Positions 33,395 through 41,506 of a stretch of 64,000 nucleotides of DNA are shown here, in pieces. Position 1 is the stretch's first letter; each line of letters starts with the position of its first letter. A program made the position numbers and the translations under genes. Source of the DNA: Streptomyces cadmiisoli (lineage in GTDB: Bacteria > Actinomycetota > Actinomycetes > Streptomycetales > Streptomycetaceae); assembly GCF_003261055.1 (NCBI RefSeq), contig NZ_CP030073.1:7688001-7752000 (forward strand), read 5' to 3'. The notes below the pieces were generated by a model. The model was given only the letters and a program-made list of their open reading frames with translations, was not told the origin of the DNA and ran no database searches.

Positions 33395-34855
33395 ATGATC
33401 GATGTACCCAAGCAGTTGCTCATCGCCGGCACCTGGCAGGACGCCGCCGACGGCGGCACCCTGCCGATCGATGATCCGGCGACCGGCGAGATCCTCTGCC
33501 GGGTCGCCGACGCCGGCCCGAAGGACGCGCGGCTCGCGGAGGACGCGGCCGTGGCGGCGCAGTCGCAGTGGGGCGGTACGGCGCCCCGGGCACGGGGCGA
33601 GATCCTGCGCCGCGCGTACGAGATCGTGCTGTCCCGGGTCGACGAACTTGCTCTCCTGATGACCTCGGAGATGGGCAAACCGCTGGCCGAGGCCAGGGGC
33701 GAGGTGACGTACGCGGCGGAGTTCCTGCGTTGGTTCTCGGAGGAGGCGGTCCGGATCGAGGGAGGCTGGGGCACCCTGCCGGACGGCAGCGCCCGCATGC
33801 TGCTCATGCGCCGCCCGGTGGGGCCGTCCCTGCTGATCACCCCCTGGAACTTCCCGCTCGCGATGGGAGCCCGAAAGGTCGGCCCGGCGATCGCGGCGGG
33901 CTGCACGATGATCCTGAAGCCGGCCCCGCAGACCCCGCTGTCGACGCTCGCGCTCGCCGCGATCCTGAAGGAGGCGGGCCTGCCGGACGGTGTGCTGAAC
34001 GTCGTCACCACCTCGCGGGCGGGTGAGGTGTGCGAGCCCCTCCTGACCGGCGGGCGGATCCGCAAACTGTCCTTCACCGGCTCCACGGAGGTCGGGCGGC
34101 TGTTGCTCGCCCAGTGCGCCCGCACCGTGGTGCGCACCTCGATGGAGCTCGGCGGCAACGCGCCGTTCGTGGTCTTCGACGATGCCGACCTGGACCGCGC
34201 CGTGGACGGCGCGATGACCGCCAAGATGCGCAACATGGGGGAGGCGTGCACCGCGGCGAACCGCTTCTTCGTGCACCGGTCGACGGCGGAGGAGTTCGCG
34301 CGGCGGCTCGCCCGGCGCATGGGCGCGCTCGTCGTGGGCCCCGGCACCCGGGAGGGGGTCGAGGTGGGGCCGCTGATCGACGCGGCGGGCCGCGCCAAGG
34401 TCGAGGAACTGGTCGCCGACGCCGTGGAGCGAGGTGCCCGGGTGCTGGTGGGAGGCCGCACTCCGGAGGGAACCGGCTGGTTCTACCCGCCCACCGTGCT
34501 GACCGACGTGGACCCGGCCAGCCGCCTGATGGACACCGAGATCTTCGGGCCGGTGGCGGCGGTCCTGCCCTTCGACGACGAGGACGAGGCCGTGCGCCGG
34601 GCCAACGACACGGCCTGGGGACTGGTCGGCTACGTCTTCACCGAGGTCCTCGACCGGGCGCTGCGGGTCTGTGAACGGCTGGAGGTGGGCATGGTGGGCC
34701 TGAACACCGGACTGGTGTCCAACCCGGCGGCGCCGTTCGGTGGCGTCAAGCAGTCGGGCCTCGGCCGCGAGGGCGGCCGGGTCGGGATCGAGGAGTTCCT
34801 CGACTACCGGTACGTGGCGGTGCCGGTGCGCCGGGGCGGGTCGGACAGGCCGTGA
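33395..34855 (+). CDS. gabD: NAD(P)-dependent succinate-semialdehyde dehydrogenase
   Basis: An aldehyde dehydrogenase of 486 residues, the GabD length. LLITPWNFPLAMGARKVGPA (about 145-164) and SFTGSTEVGRLL bind the cofactor; Glu251 in MELGGNAPF and the nucleophile Cys285 in MGEACTAANRFFV are present. The C-terminus EIFGPVAAVLPFDDEDEAV and PFGGVKQSGLGREGG is typical. GGGAGGAA precedes ATG 33395. It should oxidise the product of the adjacent aminotransferase to succinate for the TCA cycle. Confidence 0.9.
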   Translation: MIDVPKQLLIAGTWQDAADGGTLPIDDPATGEILCRVADAGPKDARLAEDAAVAAQSQWGGTAPRARGEILRRAYEIVLSRVDELALLMTSEMGKPLAEARGEVTYAAEFLRWFSEEAVRIEGGWGTLPDGSARMLLMRRPVGPSLLITPWNFPLAMGARKVGPAIAAGCTMILKPAPQTPLSTLALAAILKEAGLPDGVLNVVTTSRAGEVCEPLLTGGRIRKLSFTGSTEVGRLLLAQCARTVVRTSMELGGNAPFVVFDDADLDRAVDGAMTAKMRNMGEACTAANRFFVHRSTAEEFARRLARRMGALVVGPGTREGVEVGPLIDAAGRAKVEELVADAVERGARVLVGGRTPEGTGWFYPPTVLTDVDPASRLMDTEIFGPVAAVLPFDDEDEAVRRANDTAWGLVGYVFTEVLDRALRVCERLEVGMVGLNTGLVSNPAAPFGGVKQSGLGREGGRVGIEEFLDYRYVAVPVRRGGSDRP

Positions 34856-34857
34856 AA

Positions 34858-34875
34858 GGGGCGGGCCGCCGCCCC
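34858..34875. terminator. Hairpin between convergent gabD and lysE
   Basis: GGGGCGG (34858-34864) and CCGCCCC (34869-34875) form a perfect seven-base stem with a four-base loop in the 27-bp gap between convergent genes. It is likely a shared terminator. Confidence 0.6.
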
Positions 34876-34882
34876 GGCGGGC

Positions 34883-35530
34883 TCAGTCCTTGCGGCCCGT
34901 GACGGCGACCGTGACACCGAGACCGATCATGCTCAGCCCGCCGATGCCGCCGACCATCGAGAGCCGCCGAGGCGAGCTGGCGAACCAGTCCCGCGCGGTG
35001 GCCGCGGTCATCCCCCACAGGCTGTCGAACACCACCGCGATGACGTTGAAGATCAGGCCGAGCAGCAGCATCTGCGCCACCACGTGTCCCTGAGCGCGGT
35101 CCACGAACTGGGGCAGCACGGCGGCGAAGAAGACGATGGTCTTCGGGTTGGCCACGCCGACCGCGAACCCCTCCCACAAGGTCCGCAGCCCGTCCCGGCT
35201 CTCGTGGTCCGGCGCGAACGACGCCCGGAGTGCTCCGCGCTGCCGCCAGGCCCTGATCCCGAGGTGGACGAGGTAGGCGGCGCCGGCCAGCTTCAGCACG
35301 GTGAACACGAGGACGGACCGCTCGACCACGGACCCGACGCCCAGCGCCACGGCGACGACCAGCACATACGCGCCCAGCGTGTTCCCGACGACGGTGGTGA
35401 GCGCGGCCCGCCGGCCCAGGGCGAGCGCCCGGCCTATCACGAACAGCACGCTGGGCCCGGGGATGACGATCAGCACGAAGGACATGGCCGCGAAGGCCAG
35501 CAGACGGTCGGTGGACGGCATGCCGTTCAT
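34883..35530 (-). CDS. LysE/RhtB-family amino-acid exporter
   Basis: A 215-residue membrane protein with about six hydrophobic segments. The family pattern is clear: FVLIVIPGPSVLFVIGRALALGRRAALTTVVGNTLGAYV at the N-terminus (about 18-56) and GFAVGVANPKTIVFFAAVLPQFVD in the middle (about 122-145). RhtB/LysE proteins export amino acids such as homoserine, threonine or lysine. It is convergent with gabD and stands alone. The substrate is not predictable from sequence. Confidence 0.88.
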   Translation of the reverse strand: MNGMPSTDRLLAFAAMSFVLIVIPGPSVLFVIGRALALGRRAALTTVVGNTLGAYVLVVAVALGVGSVVERSVLVFTVLKLAGAAYLVHLGIRAWRQRGALRASFAPDHESRDGLRTLWEGFAVGVANPKTIVFFAAVLPQFVDRAQGHVVAQMLLLGLIFNVIAVVFDSLWGMTAATARDWFASSPRRLSMVGGIGGLSMIGLGVTVAVTGRKD

Positions 35531-35695
35531 ACAACCACCGGGGCGCCGCCGCCCTCATGTCATTTTTCCCGGCCGCGGCACCGGGGGACATGCGGAGGGT
35601 TGGCTTCCGCCTGGTCGGGTATTCGAGGGGTGCCGCGCCCGGGGCGAGCAAGTGCCGGGCATGCCCTACGACCCACCGCTACCAGGGGATCTGCC

Positions 35696-36100
35696 ATGGA
35701 GACACCCGCGAACGACAACAACGCCACCCCGGCTCAGCGGGCGCTCGACGCACTCGTGGAGAACACCGACGACACGGCGGCGCTGGACACGCTCGCGAAC
35801 AGTGAGGTGCTCGTCCCCGTGCCCGACGACGCGCTCGAAGAGGAGGCGGCCGATCCGTCCGCGGTGGCGCTGCCGGTGCTGGAGGAGCCCGACGGACGCC
35901 CGGTGGTGCCCGTGTTCACCTCGGAACTGGAGATGACCGAGCTGCTGCCGTTCGTCTCCCGCTACCGCCTCGTACCGCTCGGCGCACTCGCCTCGCAGTG
36001 GCCGTCCGACGACCTTTCGCTGACCATCGACGGCAGCTCGGCGCACGGTCTGACCCTCACCTCGGACGGCGTACGCACCCTGCTGGCCCGGCCCCGGTGA
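35696..36100 (+). CDS. SseB-like N-terminal domain protein
   Basis: A 134-residue acidic soluble protein. LDALVENTDDTAALDTLANSEVLVPVPDD and the later VLEEPDGRPVVPVFTSELEMTELLP match the SseB domain found singly in many Streptomyces proteins. The domain's role in the cell is unclear; in other bacteria SseB proteins relate to secretion chaperones. The ATG 35696 follows AGGGGAT. The frame is open far upstream, but that part lies over the LysE gene and is not coding. Confidence 0.75.
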   Translation: METPANDNNATPAQRALDALVENTDDTAALDTLANSEVLVPVPDDALEEEAADPSAVALPVLEEPDGRPVVPVFTSELEMTELLPFVSRYRLVPLGALASQWPSDDLSLTIDGSSAHGLTLTSDGVRTLLARPR

Positions 36101-36178
36101 CAAGCACCGGCGTTCCTCGCGTTCACTCCGGGTGAGCCCTCACCTCGCGTTCCGTGGCGTCGAAAGCCGCCCGGCCGG

Positions 36179-36568
36179 TCAGAGCGTCAGCGCACGCGCG
36201 AGTGCCGCTCGCTGAAGCGGCAGGACCTCGCCGTGCAGTTCGCGGCCCTTGACGGTCAGGGCGACCCACACCCCGCGCCGGTCCTCGGCGCACACGGAGC
36301 GCTCGACGAGGCCGTCCTTCTCGAGTCGGCCGATCAGGCGGGACAGCGCGCTCTGGCTGAGATGCACCCGTCCGACCAGGTTCTGCACCCGGCACTGGGC
36401 GCCCTCGGCGGCCGACTCGGTGGCGAGGATGTCGAGCACCTCGAAGTCGCTGGCCCCCAGGCCGTGCGGGTGCAGCGCGCGGTCGATCTCGCACATCGTG
36501 CGCGCGTGCGCCGACAGGATGTCCCGCCACCGTTGCTCCAGGCCGGCCTCGGCCGTGTTCGCTGCCAT
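36179..36568 (-). CDS. MarR-family regulator
   Basis: A 129-residue MarR protein. The winged helix is seen in LGASDFEVLDILATE, CRVQNLVGRVHLSQSALSRLIGRLEKDGLVERSVCAEDRRGVWVALTVKGRELH (about 55-110). Met at 36568 is the start expected for the family, although RBS support is weak. A site ACTAGTTGCA lies 39-48 bases upstream on the same strand, shared with another MarR gene (54265) and the FadH-type gene (59897), which suggests a related operator. Confidence 0.85.
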   Translation of the reverse strand: MAANTAEAGLEQRWRDILSAHARTMCEIDRALHPHGLGASDFEVLDILATESAAEGAQCRVQNLVGRVHLSQSALSRLIGRLEKDGLVERSVCAEDRRGVWVALTVKGRELHGEVLPLQRAALARALTL

Positions 36569-36888
36569 GTCCGCACGGTAACACCGAATGAGCCACTTGT
36601 TGAGTGTGCAACTAGTGCATGTGCAAGCGACGCCCGTGCGCTGCCCCTGAGCGGAGTCCTCGGACCGTGCGGGAGCGGCCGGACCGTCCCGGAGCCGATC
36701 TCCCGGTGAGTGCGAGGAGCTCGCCTGTCGGGGTGCCCCGCGGCCGGGGCGGCCGGCACCGGTTTCCCCCACATTCAGTCGAAGGCCCGTTCGATCCCGG
36801 ACAAGTCCGGCGGAGCGCCGGACACGGCCGCTTGCCCGGCTCCACAGTGGGCAAGCACCACATGAGCGCCCGGATCGAGGGGGACGAG
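36569..36888. other. Divergent gap between MarR and ArsR genes
   Basis: The 320 bp hold the MarR-type operator at 36607-36619. The rest shows no supported gene or strong repeat. An open frame runs from 36619 into the ArsR gene but uses codons unlike a real gene and has no RBS. Confidence 0.5.
36607..36619. promoter_or_regulatory. MarR-type operator candidate TGCAACTAGTGCA
   Basis: An almost perfect palindrome 39 bases upstream of the MarR start on the minus strand. Its minus-strand core ACTAGTTGCA is identical to motifs at 54782 and 59833. Autoregulation by the adjacent MarR is likely. Confidence 0.6.
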
Positions 36889-37176
36889 ATGCCGAGGACT
36901 CCCGTCAACGTCACGCGCCTGAACATCCTGGAGTGGCTGAAGGACCCGGTCGCCCATTTTCCCGAACAGCGGCACGGTGATCCCGTCGAGGACGGCGTGA
37001 CGGCCGACGCGGTCGCGGCCAAGCTCGGTGTCAGCCGCGCCGTCGCCGGCACCCATCTCACCCTCCTCGCCGACCTCGGACTGCTGCGCACCCGGCGCGT
37101 TCGGCGCCGCGTCCACTACCGGCGCGACGACATCCGCATCGCCGAGGTGGCCAGGATGTTCGAGAAGGGCTGGTGA
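36889..37176 (+). CDS. ArsR-like winged-helix regulator
   Basis: A 95-residue small regulator: NILEWLKDPVAHFPEQ at the N-terminus, the DNA-reading helix in GVTADAVAAKLGVSRAVAGTHLTLLADLGLLRTRRVRRRVHYRRD (about 38-80). No Cys metal-binding motif (ELCVCDL) is present, so it is not a classical metal sensor. ATG 36889 is preferred because GAGGGGG lies five bases before it; ATG 36862 is possible. It is followed closely by the SMP-30-like gene and may control it. Confidence 0.78.
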   Translation: MPRTPVNVTRLNILEWLKDPVAHFPEQRHGDPVEDGVTADAVAAKLGVSRAVAGTHLTLLADLGLLRTRRVRRRVHYRRDDIRIAEVARMFEKGW

Positions 37177-37242
37177 CCGGGCGGCGGCGCCGGGCATACG
37201 CAGATGTGGACGACGACCTCCGACCGCGAAGGGCGGCCGCGC

Positions 37243-38226
37243 ATGCTCCCTCCCACCTCTCTCGTGCCGCTGCGCTACATCGACATCGGCGGCCGGGGCC
37301 CGGAGGACGTCGTCGCCGACGCCCGCGGCCGCGTCCTGACCGGGGTCGAGGACGGACGGATCCTGCGCCTCGACGGTCTGGCCGACCCCGTCGCCACCCG
37401 CGTGGAGACCCTTGCCACCACCGGTGGCCGGCCGCTGGGCCTGGAACTCCTGCCCGACGACGCCCTGTTGGTCTGCGACGCCGAGCGCGGAGTGCTGCGC
37501 GTCGACCTCGCCACCGGAACCGTCCGCGTCCTCGCGGACTCGGTCGCGGGGGAGCGGCTGCGGTTCTGCAGCAACGTGGTCGCCCTCTCGGACGGCAGCG
37601 TCTGCTTCACCGTCTCCAGCCGCCGCTATCCGCTCCGGCACTGGATCGGCGACGTGGTCGAACACACCCGCACGGGCCGGCTGCTGCGTCTGGAGCCGGG
37701 CGGTGACCGCCCCGAAGTGCTGCTGGACGGGCTCCGGTTCGCGAACGGTGTCGCGGTGAGCCGGGACGAGTCGTTCCTGGTCGTCGCCGAGACGACCGCG
37801 TACCGGCTCACCCGGTACTGGCTGACCGGCCCGAAGGCCGGGCAGCACGAGGTCTTCGCGGAACTGCCGGGGATGCCGGACAACATCTGGCGCGAAGGGC
37901 CCGAAGGCCCGATCTGGGTGGCGCTGGCCGGGCCCCGCGTCCCCGCCCTGGACCTGTTGCACAAGGCCCCGCGGGCGGTACGCCGTTCGGCGGCGCGGGC
38001 GGCGGTGCGCGCGCCCTTCCGGCCGACCGGAACCGTCGGCGTGACGGCGGTCGACGACGACGGGGCCATCGTGCGCCGTCTGACCCGCCGGCGGTCCGGC
38101 TTCCGCATGGTCACCAGCGTCTGCGCGGTCGGCGACCGGCTCGTCCTCGGCAGTGTCCAGGAGCGCGGCGTCGCGGTCTGCGAGGCGCCCCGCTCCCCGC
38201 TGATCCCGTCACCGCCCCTGCGCTAG
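37243..38226 (+). CDS. SMP-30/strictosidine-synthase-like beta-propeller protein
   Basis: A 327-residue protein (340 from ATG 37204). Features: GPEDVVADARGRVLTGVEDGRILRLDG, RPLGLELLPDDALLVCDAERGVLRVDL, GLRFANGVAVSRDESFLVVAETTAYRLTRYWLTG and GMPDNIWREGPEGPIWVAL, the six-blade SMP-30/strictosidine-synthase propeller. Members are gluconolactonases, paraoxonases or amine-condensing enzymes. No signal peptide is seen. ATG 37243 has GAAGGG nine bases before it and gives the usual N-terminus. The substrate is unknown. Confidence 0.8.
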   Translation: MLPPTSLVPLRYIDIGGRGPEDVVADARGRVLTGVEDGRILRLDGLADPVATRVETLATTGGRPLGLELLPDDALLVCDAERGVLRVDLATGTVRVLADSVAGERLRFCSNVVALSDGSVCFTVSSRRYPLRHWIGDVVEHTRTGRLLRLEPGGDRPEVLLDGLRFANGVAVSRDESFLVVAETTAYRLTRYWLTGPKAGQHEVFAELPGMPDNIWREGPEGPIWVALAGPRVPALDLLHKAPRAVRRSAARAAVRAPFRPTGTVGVTAVDDDGAIVRRLTRRRSGFRMVTSVCAVGDRLVLGSVQERGVAVCEAPRSPLIPSPPLR

Positions 38227-38392
38227 GCTCACCTTCCGCCGCGGTCCCCGCGCGGCGCGGCGGCGGTGCGGCCCGGCGTACCGGAACCGCGGCACCGCGA
38301 GCAAACTGGCTATCGCGGGTGCCGCCGACGGTCCGTGCCTGCGACGACAGGCGCCCGCACACCCGGGCCGCGGCGAGTGGGAGACATACGGC

Positions 38393-38872
38393 ATGACCGC
38401 CCAGGACACCGGCGCCGCCGCGCGGCAGTCGCCGCCCACCACGATCCGGCCGCCCCGCCGGTCCGTCGTCCTGACCGTGGTCGCCCTCGGCGGCGGAATC
38501 GGCGCGGCGGCCCGCTACGCCGCCTCGCTGCGCTGGCCGATACCGGGCGGAGTCTTCCCCTGGACGACGTTCTGGGTGAACGCAGCCGGCTGCGCGGTGA
38601 TCGGCGTGTTCCTGGCCGCCGTCACCGAGGCACGGGCCGCCCCTCCACTGCTGCGGCCCTTCTTCGGCACCGGGGTGCTCGGCGGCTTCACCACCTTCTC
38701 CACGTACGCCGTCGACATCGAGAGGCTGATCGAGGCGGGCCACCCGCGAGCCGCGCTGGCCTACCTCGCCGCCACCCTGGTGGCCGCGGGCGCGGCGGTG
38801 TGGTGCGCGGTCGCCGCGACCCGAAAGCTGATCAAGCGACGGCGCCGTGTCCGCGCGGGCGGGCCGTTGTGA
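38393..38872 (+). CDS. crcB: CrcB/Fluc fluoride channel, subunit 1
   Basis: A 159-residue membrane protein with four hydrophobic segments. GGGIGAAARYAASLRWPI, WTTFWVNAAGCAVIGVFL and GTGVLGGFTTFSTYAVDIERL are the CrcB/Fluc landmarks; the T-T-F-S-T stretch lines the fluoride pore. Many actinobacteria encode two Fluc subunits that form a heterodimer, and the second gene overlaps it here (GTGA). No fluoride riboswitch is recognised upstream. Confidence 0.92.
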   Translation: MTAQDTGAAARQSPPTTIRPPRRSVVLTVVALGGGIGAAARYAASLRWPIPGGVFPWTTFWVNAAGCAVIGVFLAAVTEARAAPPLLRPFFGTGVLGGFTTFSTYAVDIERLIEAGHPRAALAYLAATLVAAGAAVWCAVAATRKLIKRRRRVRAGGPL

Positions 38873-39240
38873 ACTGGCTTCTCGTCGTCGGCGGCGGCAT
38901 GATCGGCGCCGCGCTGCGGCATCTCACCGACCGGGCGGTGCGGTCCCGGCACAGGTCGGTCTTCCCCTGGGGCACCTTCGTGGTGAACGTCACGGGCTGC
39001 CTCGTCCTCGGCCTGCTGACCGGAGCGATCGCGGAAGGAGCCGTAGATTCCCGGCTGCGACTGTTCCTGGGCACCGGCCTGTGCGGGGCGCTGACCACCT
39101 ACTCGACCTTCTCCTACGAGACACTTCGCCTGTTCGAAGAAGGGGAGCGGCGCTACGCCGTGATGAACGTGATCGCCGGAGTGGCGGTCGGACTCGCGGC
39201 AGCCTTCGCGGGGGTGACGGCTGCGGAGGCGCTGCTGTGA
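38869..39240 (+). CDS. crcB: CrcB/Fluc fluoride channel, subunit 2
   Basis: A 123-residue partner of the upstream CrcB. GGGMIGAALRHLTDRAVR, FPWGTFVVNVTGCLVLGLLTG and GTGLCGALTTYSTFSYETLRLFEEGE match the family, with T-T-Y-S-T in the pore segment. Start GTG 38869 overlaps the previous stop by four bases, which ties their synthesis at equal amounts, in keeping with a dual-topology heterodimer. Confidence 0.92.
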   Translation: MNWLLVVGGGMIGAALRHLTDRAVRSRHRSVFPWGTFVVNVTGCLVLGLLTGAIAEGAVDSRLRLFLGTGLCGALTTYSTFSYETLRLFEEGERRYAVMNVIAGVAVGLAAAFAGVTAAEALL

Positions 39241-39260
39241 CGACGGCCCGGCGCGCACTG

Positions 39261-39341
39261 CCTGTCTGAAACGTCCCGTCCGGACGCCTTGACAGCCTCG
39301 CCCGATTCTTCGGATCATCGACCCGTGAACCTGTCAGACAG
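39261..39341. promoter_or_regulatory. FadR-type operators with promoter
   Basis: CTGTCTGA (39262-39269) and the odd palindrome CTGTC-A-GACAG (39331-39341) are two copies of a CTGTCnGA motif, with another GACAG half at about 39345-39349. A -35 TTGACA lies at 39289-39294 and a -10 like GATCAT at 39313-39318, between the two sites. The start point would fall at about 39325, the GTG of the regulator itself, so the gene may be leaderless and autoregulated. Confidence 0.5.
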
Positions 39342-40056
39342 CCAGACAGGTGGTGCGGGTACGCGGCGCGTCAGCGCGATGGAAGCGGTACTCACCCATC
39401 TGCGCGGCGCCATCGAGCGCGGCGAGTACGCCGTGGGCGACAAGCTCCCCTCCGAGGCCGAGCTCTGCCGCACCCGGGAGGTGTCCCGCCCGGTACTGCG
39501 GGAGGCCCTGCGCGCCCTCCAGACGATGGGCCTGACGGTGGCCAAGACCGGAAAGGGCACCTTCGTCGTCGCCAACAGCGTGGAGGACCCCACCTTCGGC
39601 GACTACTCCGCCAGCGACCTGCTCGAGGTGCGCCGCCACGTCGAGATCCCGGTCGCCGGGTACGCGGCCTCGCGCCGTACCCCCGAGAACCTGGATCACC
39701 TGGCGCACCTGCTGGAGCGGATGGAGCGCGAGGCCGACACCACCGCGTGGGTGGCGATGGACACCCTGTTCCATCTCGCCGTCGCGGAGGCCGCCCAGAA
39801 CCCGGTGTTCCGCCGGGTCATCGAGGAGATCCGCGACGCGCTCGCCCGTCAGTCGGCCTTCCTCACGGAGCTGGGCGGTCGCCGGGAGCAGTCCAACCGC
39901 GAGCACCGGGCGATCGTCGAGGCGCTGATCGACGGTTCCGAGCACGACGCGATCGAGGCCATGTCCCATCACCTCGACCGGGTCGAGACCACCCTCACCG
40001 ACATCGTGCGCCCCGCGCGCACGCAGACCGCCGCCGACGCCGGGCACGACACCTGA
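39325..40056 (+). CDS. FadR-subfamily GntR regulator
   Basis: A 243-residue GntR/FadR regulator. The winged helix is VLTHLRGAIERGEYAVGDKLPSEAELCRTREVSRPVLREALRALQTMGLTVAKTGKGTFV (about 24-82). The C-terminal FCD helical domain (about 95-230) has the metal/ligand-binding set DLLEVRRHVEIPVAGYAA, DTLFHLAVAEAAQNPVF and SNREHRAIVEALIDG. It is followed by asparaginase, so it may govern amino-acid use. GTG 39325 is chosen as the likely leaderless start; ATG 39379 is possible and would keep the whole HTH. Confidence 0.85.
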   Translation: MNLSDSQTGGAGTRRVSAMEAVLTHLRGAIERGEYAVGDKLPSEAELCRTREVSRPVLREALRALQTMGLTVAKTGKGTFVVANSVEDPTFGDYSASDLLEVRRHVEIPVAGYAASRRTPENLDHLAHLLERMEREADTTAWVAMDTLFHLAVAEAAQNPVFRRVIEEIRDALARQSAFLTELGGRREQSNREHRAIVEALIDGSEHDAIEAMSHHLDRVETTLTDIVRPARTQTAADAGHDT

Positions 40057-40149
40057 GCGGCCGGACCCCACGGCACCCCGAGTCCACCCCGGACCGGGCC
40101 GCGTGACCCGCGGCCCGGTCCGCCCAACTCCCCAGTGAGCCAGGCAGTC

Positions 40150-41160
40150 ATGCACAGCATCTCCGTCGCGGACACACCCCTCGTCCGCGAGCCCCTCCAC
40201 GCCCCCGTCGCCCACCTCGTACGCGGCGGGATCGTCGAGGGCATCCACTACGGCTCCGTCGTCGTGATCGGCGAGGACGGCGCGGTCCGGTTCCGGCTCG
40301 GCGACATCGAGGCCGCGTTTCATCCCCGGTCGGCCCTCAAGCCCGTGCAGGCGGTCGCCATGGTCCGGGCCGGGCTCCCGCTGGACGGCGAACTGCTCTC
40401 GCTCGCCGCCGCCAGCCACTCCGGCGAGGAACGCCATCTGGCCGGCACCCGGCGCATCCTGGAACTGGCCGGACTCACGAAGGACGACCTGCGCAACGTC
40501 CCCGACCTGCCGTTCGACCCGGCCGTCCGGGACGCCTGGGTGCGCGAGGGCCGCGTGCCGTCCCGCCTGGCCCAGAACTGCTCGGGCAAGCACGCCGCGA
40601 TGCTCTGCACCGCCGCGCTCAACGGCTGGTCCCTCGACGACTACCTCGACCCCGCGCACCCGCTCCAACGAGCCGTCGCGGCGACCGTCGAGGACCTCAC
40701 CGGCCAGCGGATCGCCGGAGTGACCGTCGACGGCTGCGGAGCGCCGCTGTTCGCCGTGTCACTGCACGGTCTCGCCCGCGCCGCCGCCCGGATCGCCACC
40801 GCCGGGCCCGGTACCGCCGAGGCACGCGTCGCCGACGCGATGCGCCGGCACCCCGAGATGGCCTCCGGCTCCGGCCGGGACGTGGCCGCCCTGATGCGGG
40901 CCGTGCCGGGGCTGCTCACCAAGGACGGCTTCGAGGGTGTGCAGGTCGCCGCGCTGCCGGACGGCCGGGCCGTCGCCGTGAAGATCGCCGACGGAGCGGG
41001 CCGGGCCAGGATCCCGGTCACCGCCGCCGCGCTCGCCCGCGCGGGTGTCGCCCCGGATCTGCTGACCGGGTTCGCGGGTGAGCAGCTGCTCGGCGGCGGA
41101 CGGCCCGTCGGAAGCGTCCGACCGGTACCGGCGCTCGATCCGCTGCCCTGCGCCTCGTAG
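40150..41160 (+). CDS. L-asparaginase II-type protein
   Basis: A 336-residue protein of the Asparaginase_II (rhizobial-type) family, unlike the bacterial type I/II enzymes. HLVRGGIVEGIHYGSVVVIGEDG at the N-terminus, FHPRSALKPVQAVAMV, SHSGEERHLAGTRRIL, NCSGKHAAML (about 141-150) and VDGCGAPLFAVSLHGLARA are family hallmarks; the SxxK-like Ser/Lys pair in PRSALKP is catalytic in this family. It should hydrolyse asparagine to aspartate and ammonia. The start could also be GTG 40135. A terminator hairpin follows. The FadR regulator upstream may control it. Confidence 0.87.
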   Translation: MHSISVADTPLVREPLHAPVAHLVRGGIVEGIHYGSVVVIGEDGAVRFRLGDIEAAFHPRSALKPVQAVAMVRAGLPLDGELLSLAAASHSGEERHLAGTRRILELAGLTKDDLRNVPDLPFDPAVRDAWVREGRVPSRLAQNCSGKHAAMLCTAALNGWSLDDYLDPAHPLQRAVAATVEDLTGQRIAGVTVDGCGAPLFAVSLHGLARAAARIATAGPGTAEARVADAMRRHPEMASGSGRDVAALMRAVPGLLTKDGFEGVQVAALPDGRAVAVKIADGAGRARIPVTAAALARAGVAPDLLTGFAGEQLLGGGRPVGSVRPVPALDPLPCAS

Positions 41161-41172
41161 GCCCGACCCGCC

Positions 41173-41195
41173 CGCCTCCGAGGAACGCGGAGGCG
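41173..41195 (+). terminator. Terminator hairpin after asparaginase
   Basis: CGCCTCCG (41173-41180) and CGGAGGCG (41188-41195) form a perfect eight-base stem with a seven-base loop, 13 bases after the asparaginase stop. Confidence 0.65.
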
Positions 41196-41440
41196 CCTGA
41201 CTTCCGGCCGCAGCGCCTGACGACCGTCCGCGGCGTCCGACAGCAGGCCGAGGCGCGGCCGGGACGGCGCGCGACCGGCCCGGCGGCTGACGCTCGGCCG
41301 GGGAGGCGCGCCACCGGCCGAGCGTCCGACGACCGGCCGAGGCTCCTCACCGGCGGCCGAAGGTTCTGACGGCGGACCGAGGCGTCCGGCGACCGTCCCA
41401 GCGGTCGACGACCGGTCGCGGGGCCTCGCGGCCGGCCCGG
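41193..41440. repeat. Degenerate tandem repeat, unit about 20 bp
   Basis: The gap between asparaginase and glutaminase is filled by about a dozen diverged copies of a unit close to GCGTCCGACGACCGGCCGAG. The clearest copies are 41213-41232, 41233-41252, 41283-41302 and 41322-41341; one interval (41253-41282) is 30 bases. The 20-base period is not a multiple of three and no gene with an RBS fits, so it is unlikely to be coding. Beyond it, to 41506, lies only the glutaminase promoter. Confidence 0.65.
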
Positions 41441-41493
41441 GGCCCTCCGGGCCGGCGCCACGCGCAGCGAGGACGATCGGCTCGGCGACGGGG

Positions 41494-41499
41494 CACACT
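41494..41499 (+). promoter_or_regulatory. -10 box for leaderless glutaminase
   Basis: CACACT is followed by seven bases and ATG 41507, with no Shine-Dalgarno sequence. This fits a leaderless transcript from a -10 box resembling TANNNT weakly. Confidence 0.35.
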
Positions 41500-41506
41500 G
41501 GTGATC

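Noticed and set aside
38227..38392. Fluoride riboswitch before crcB
   Set aside because: The conserved core of the fluoride riboswitch could not be found in this leader.
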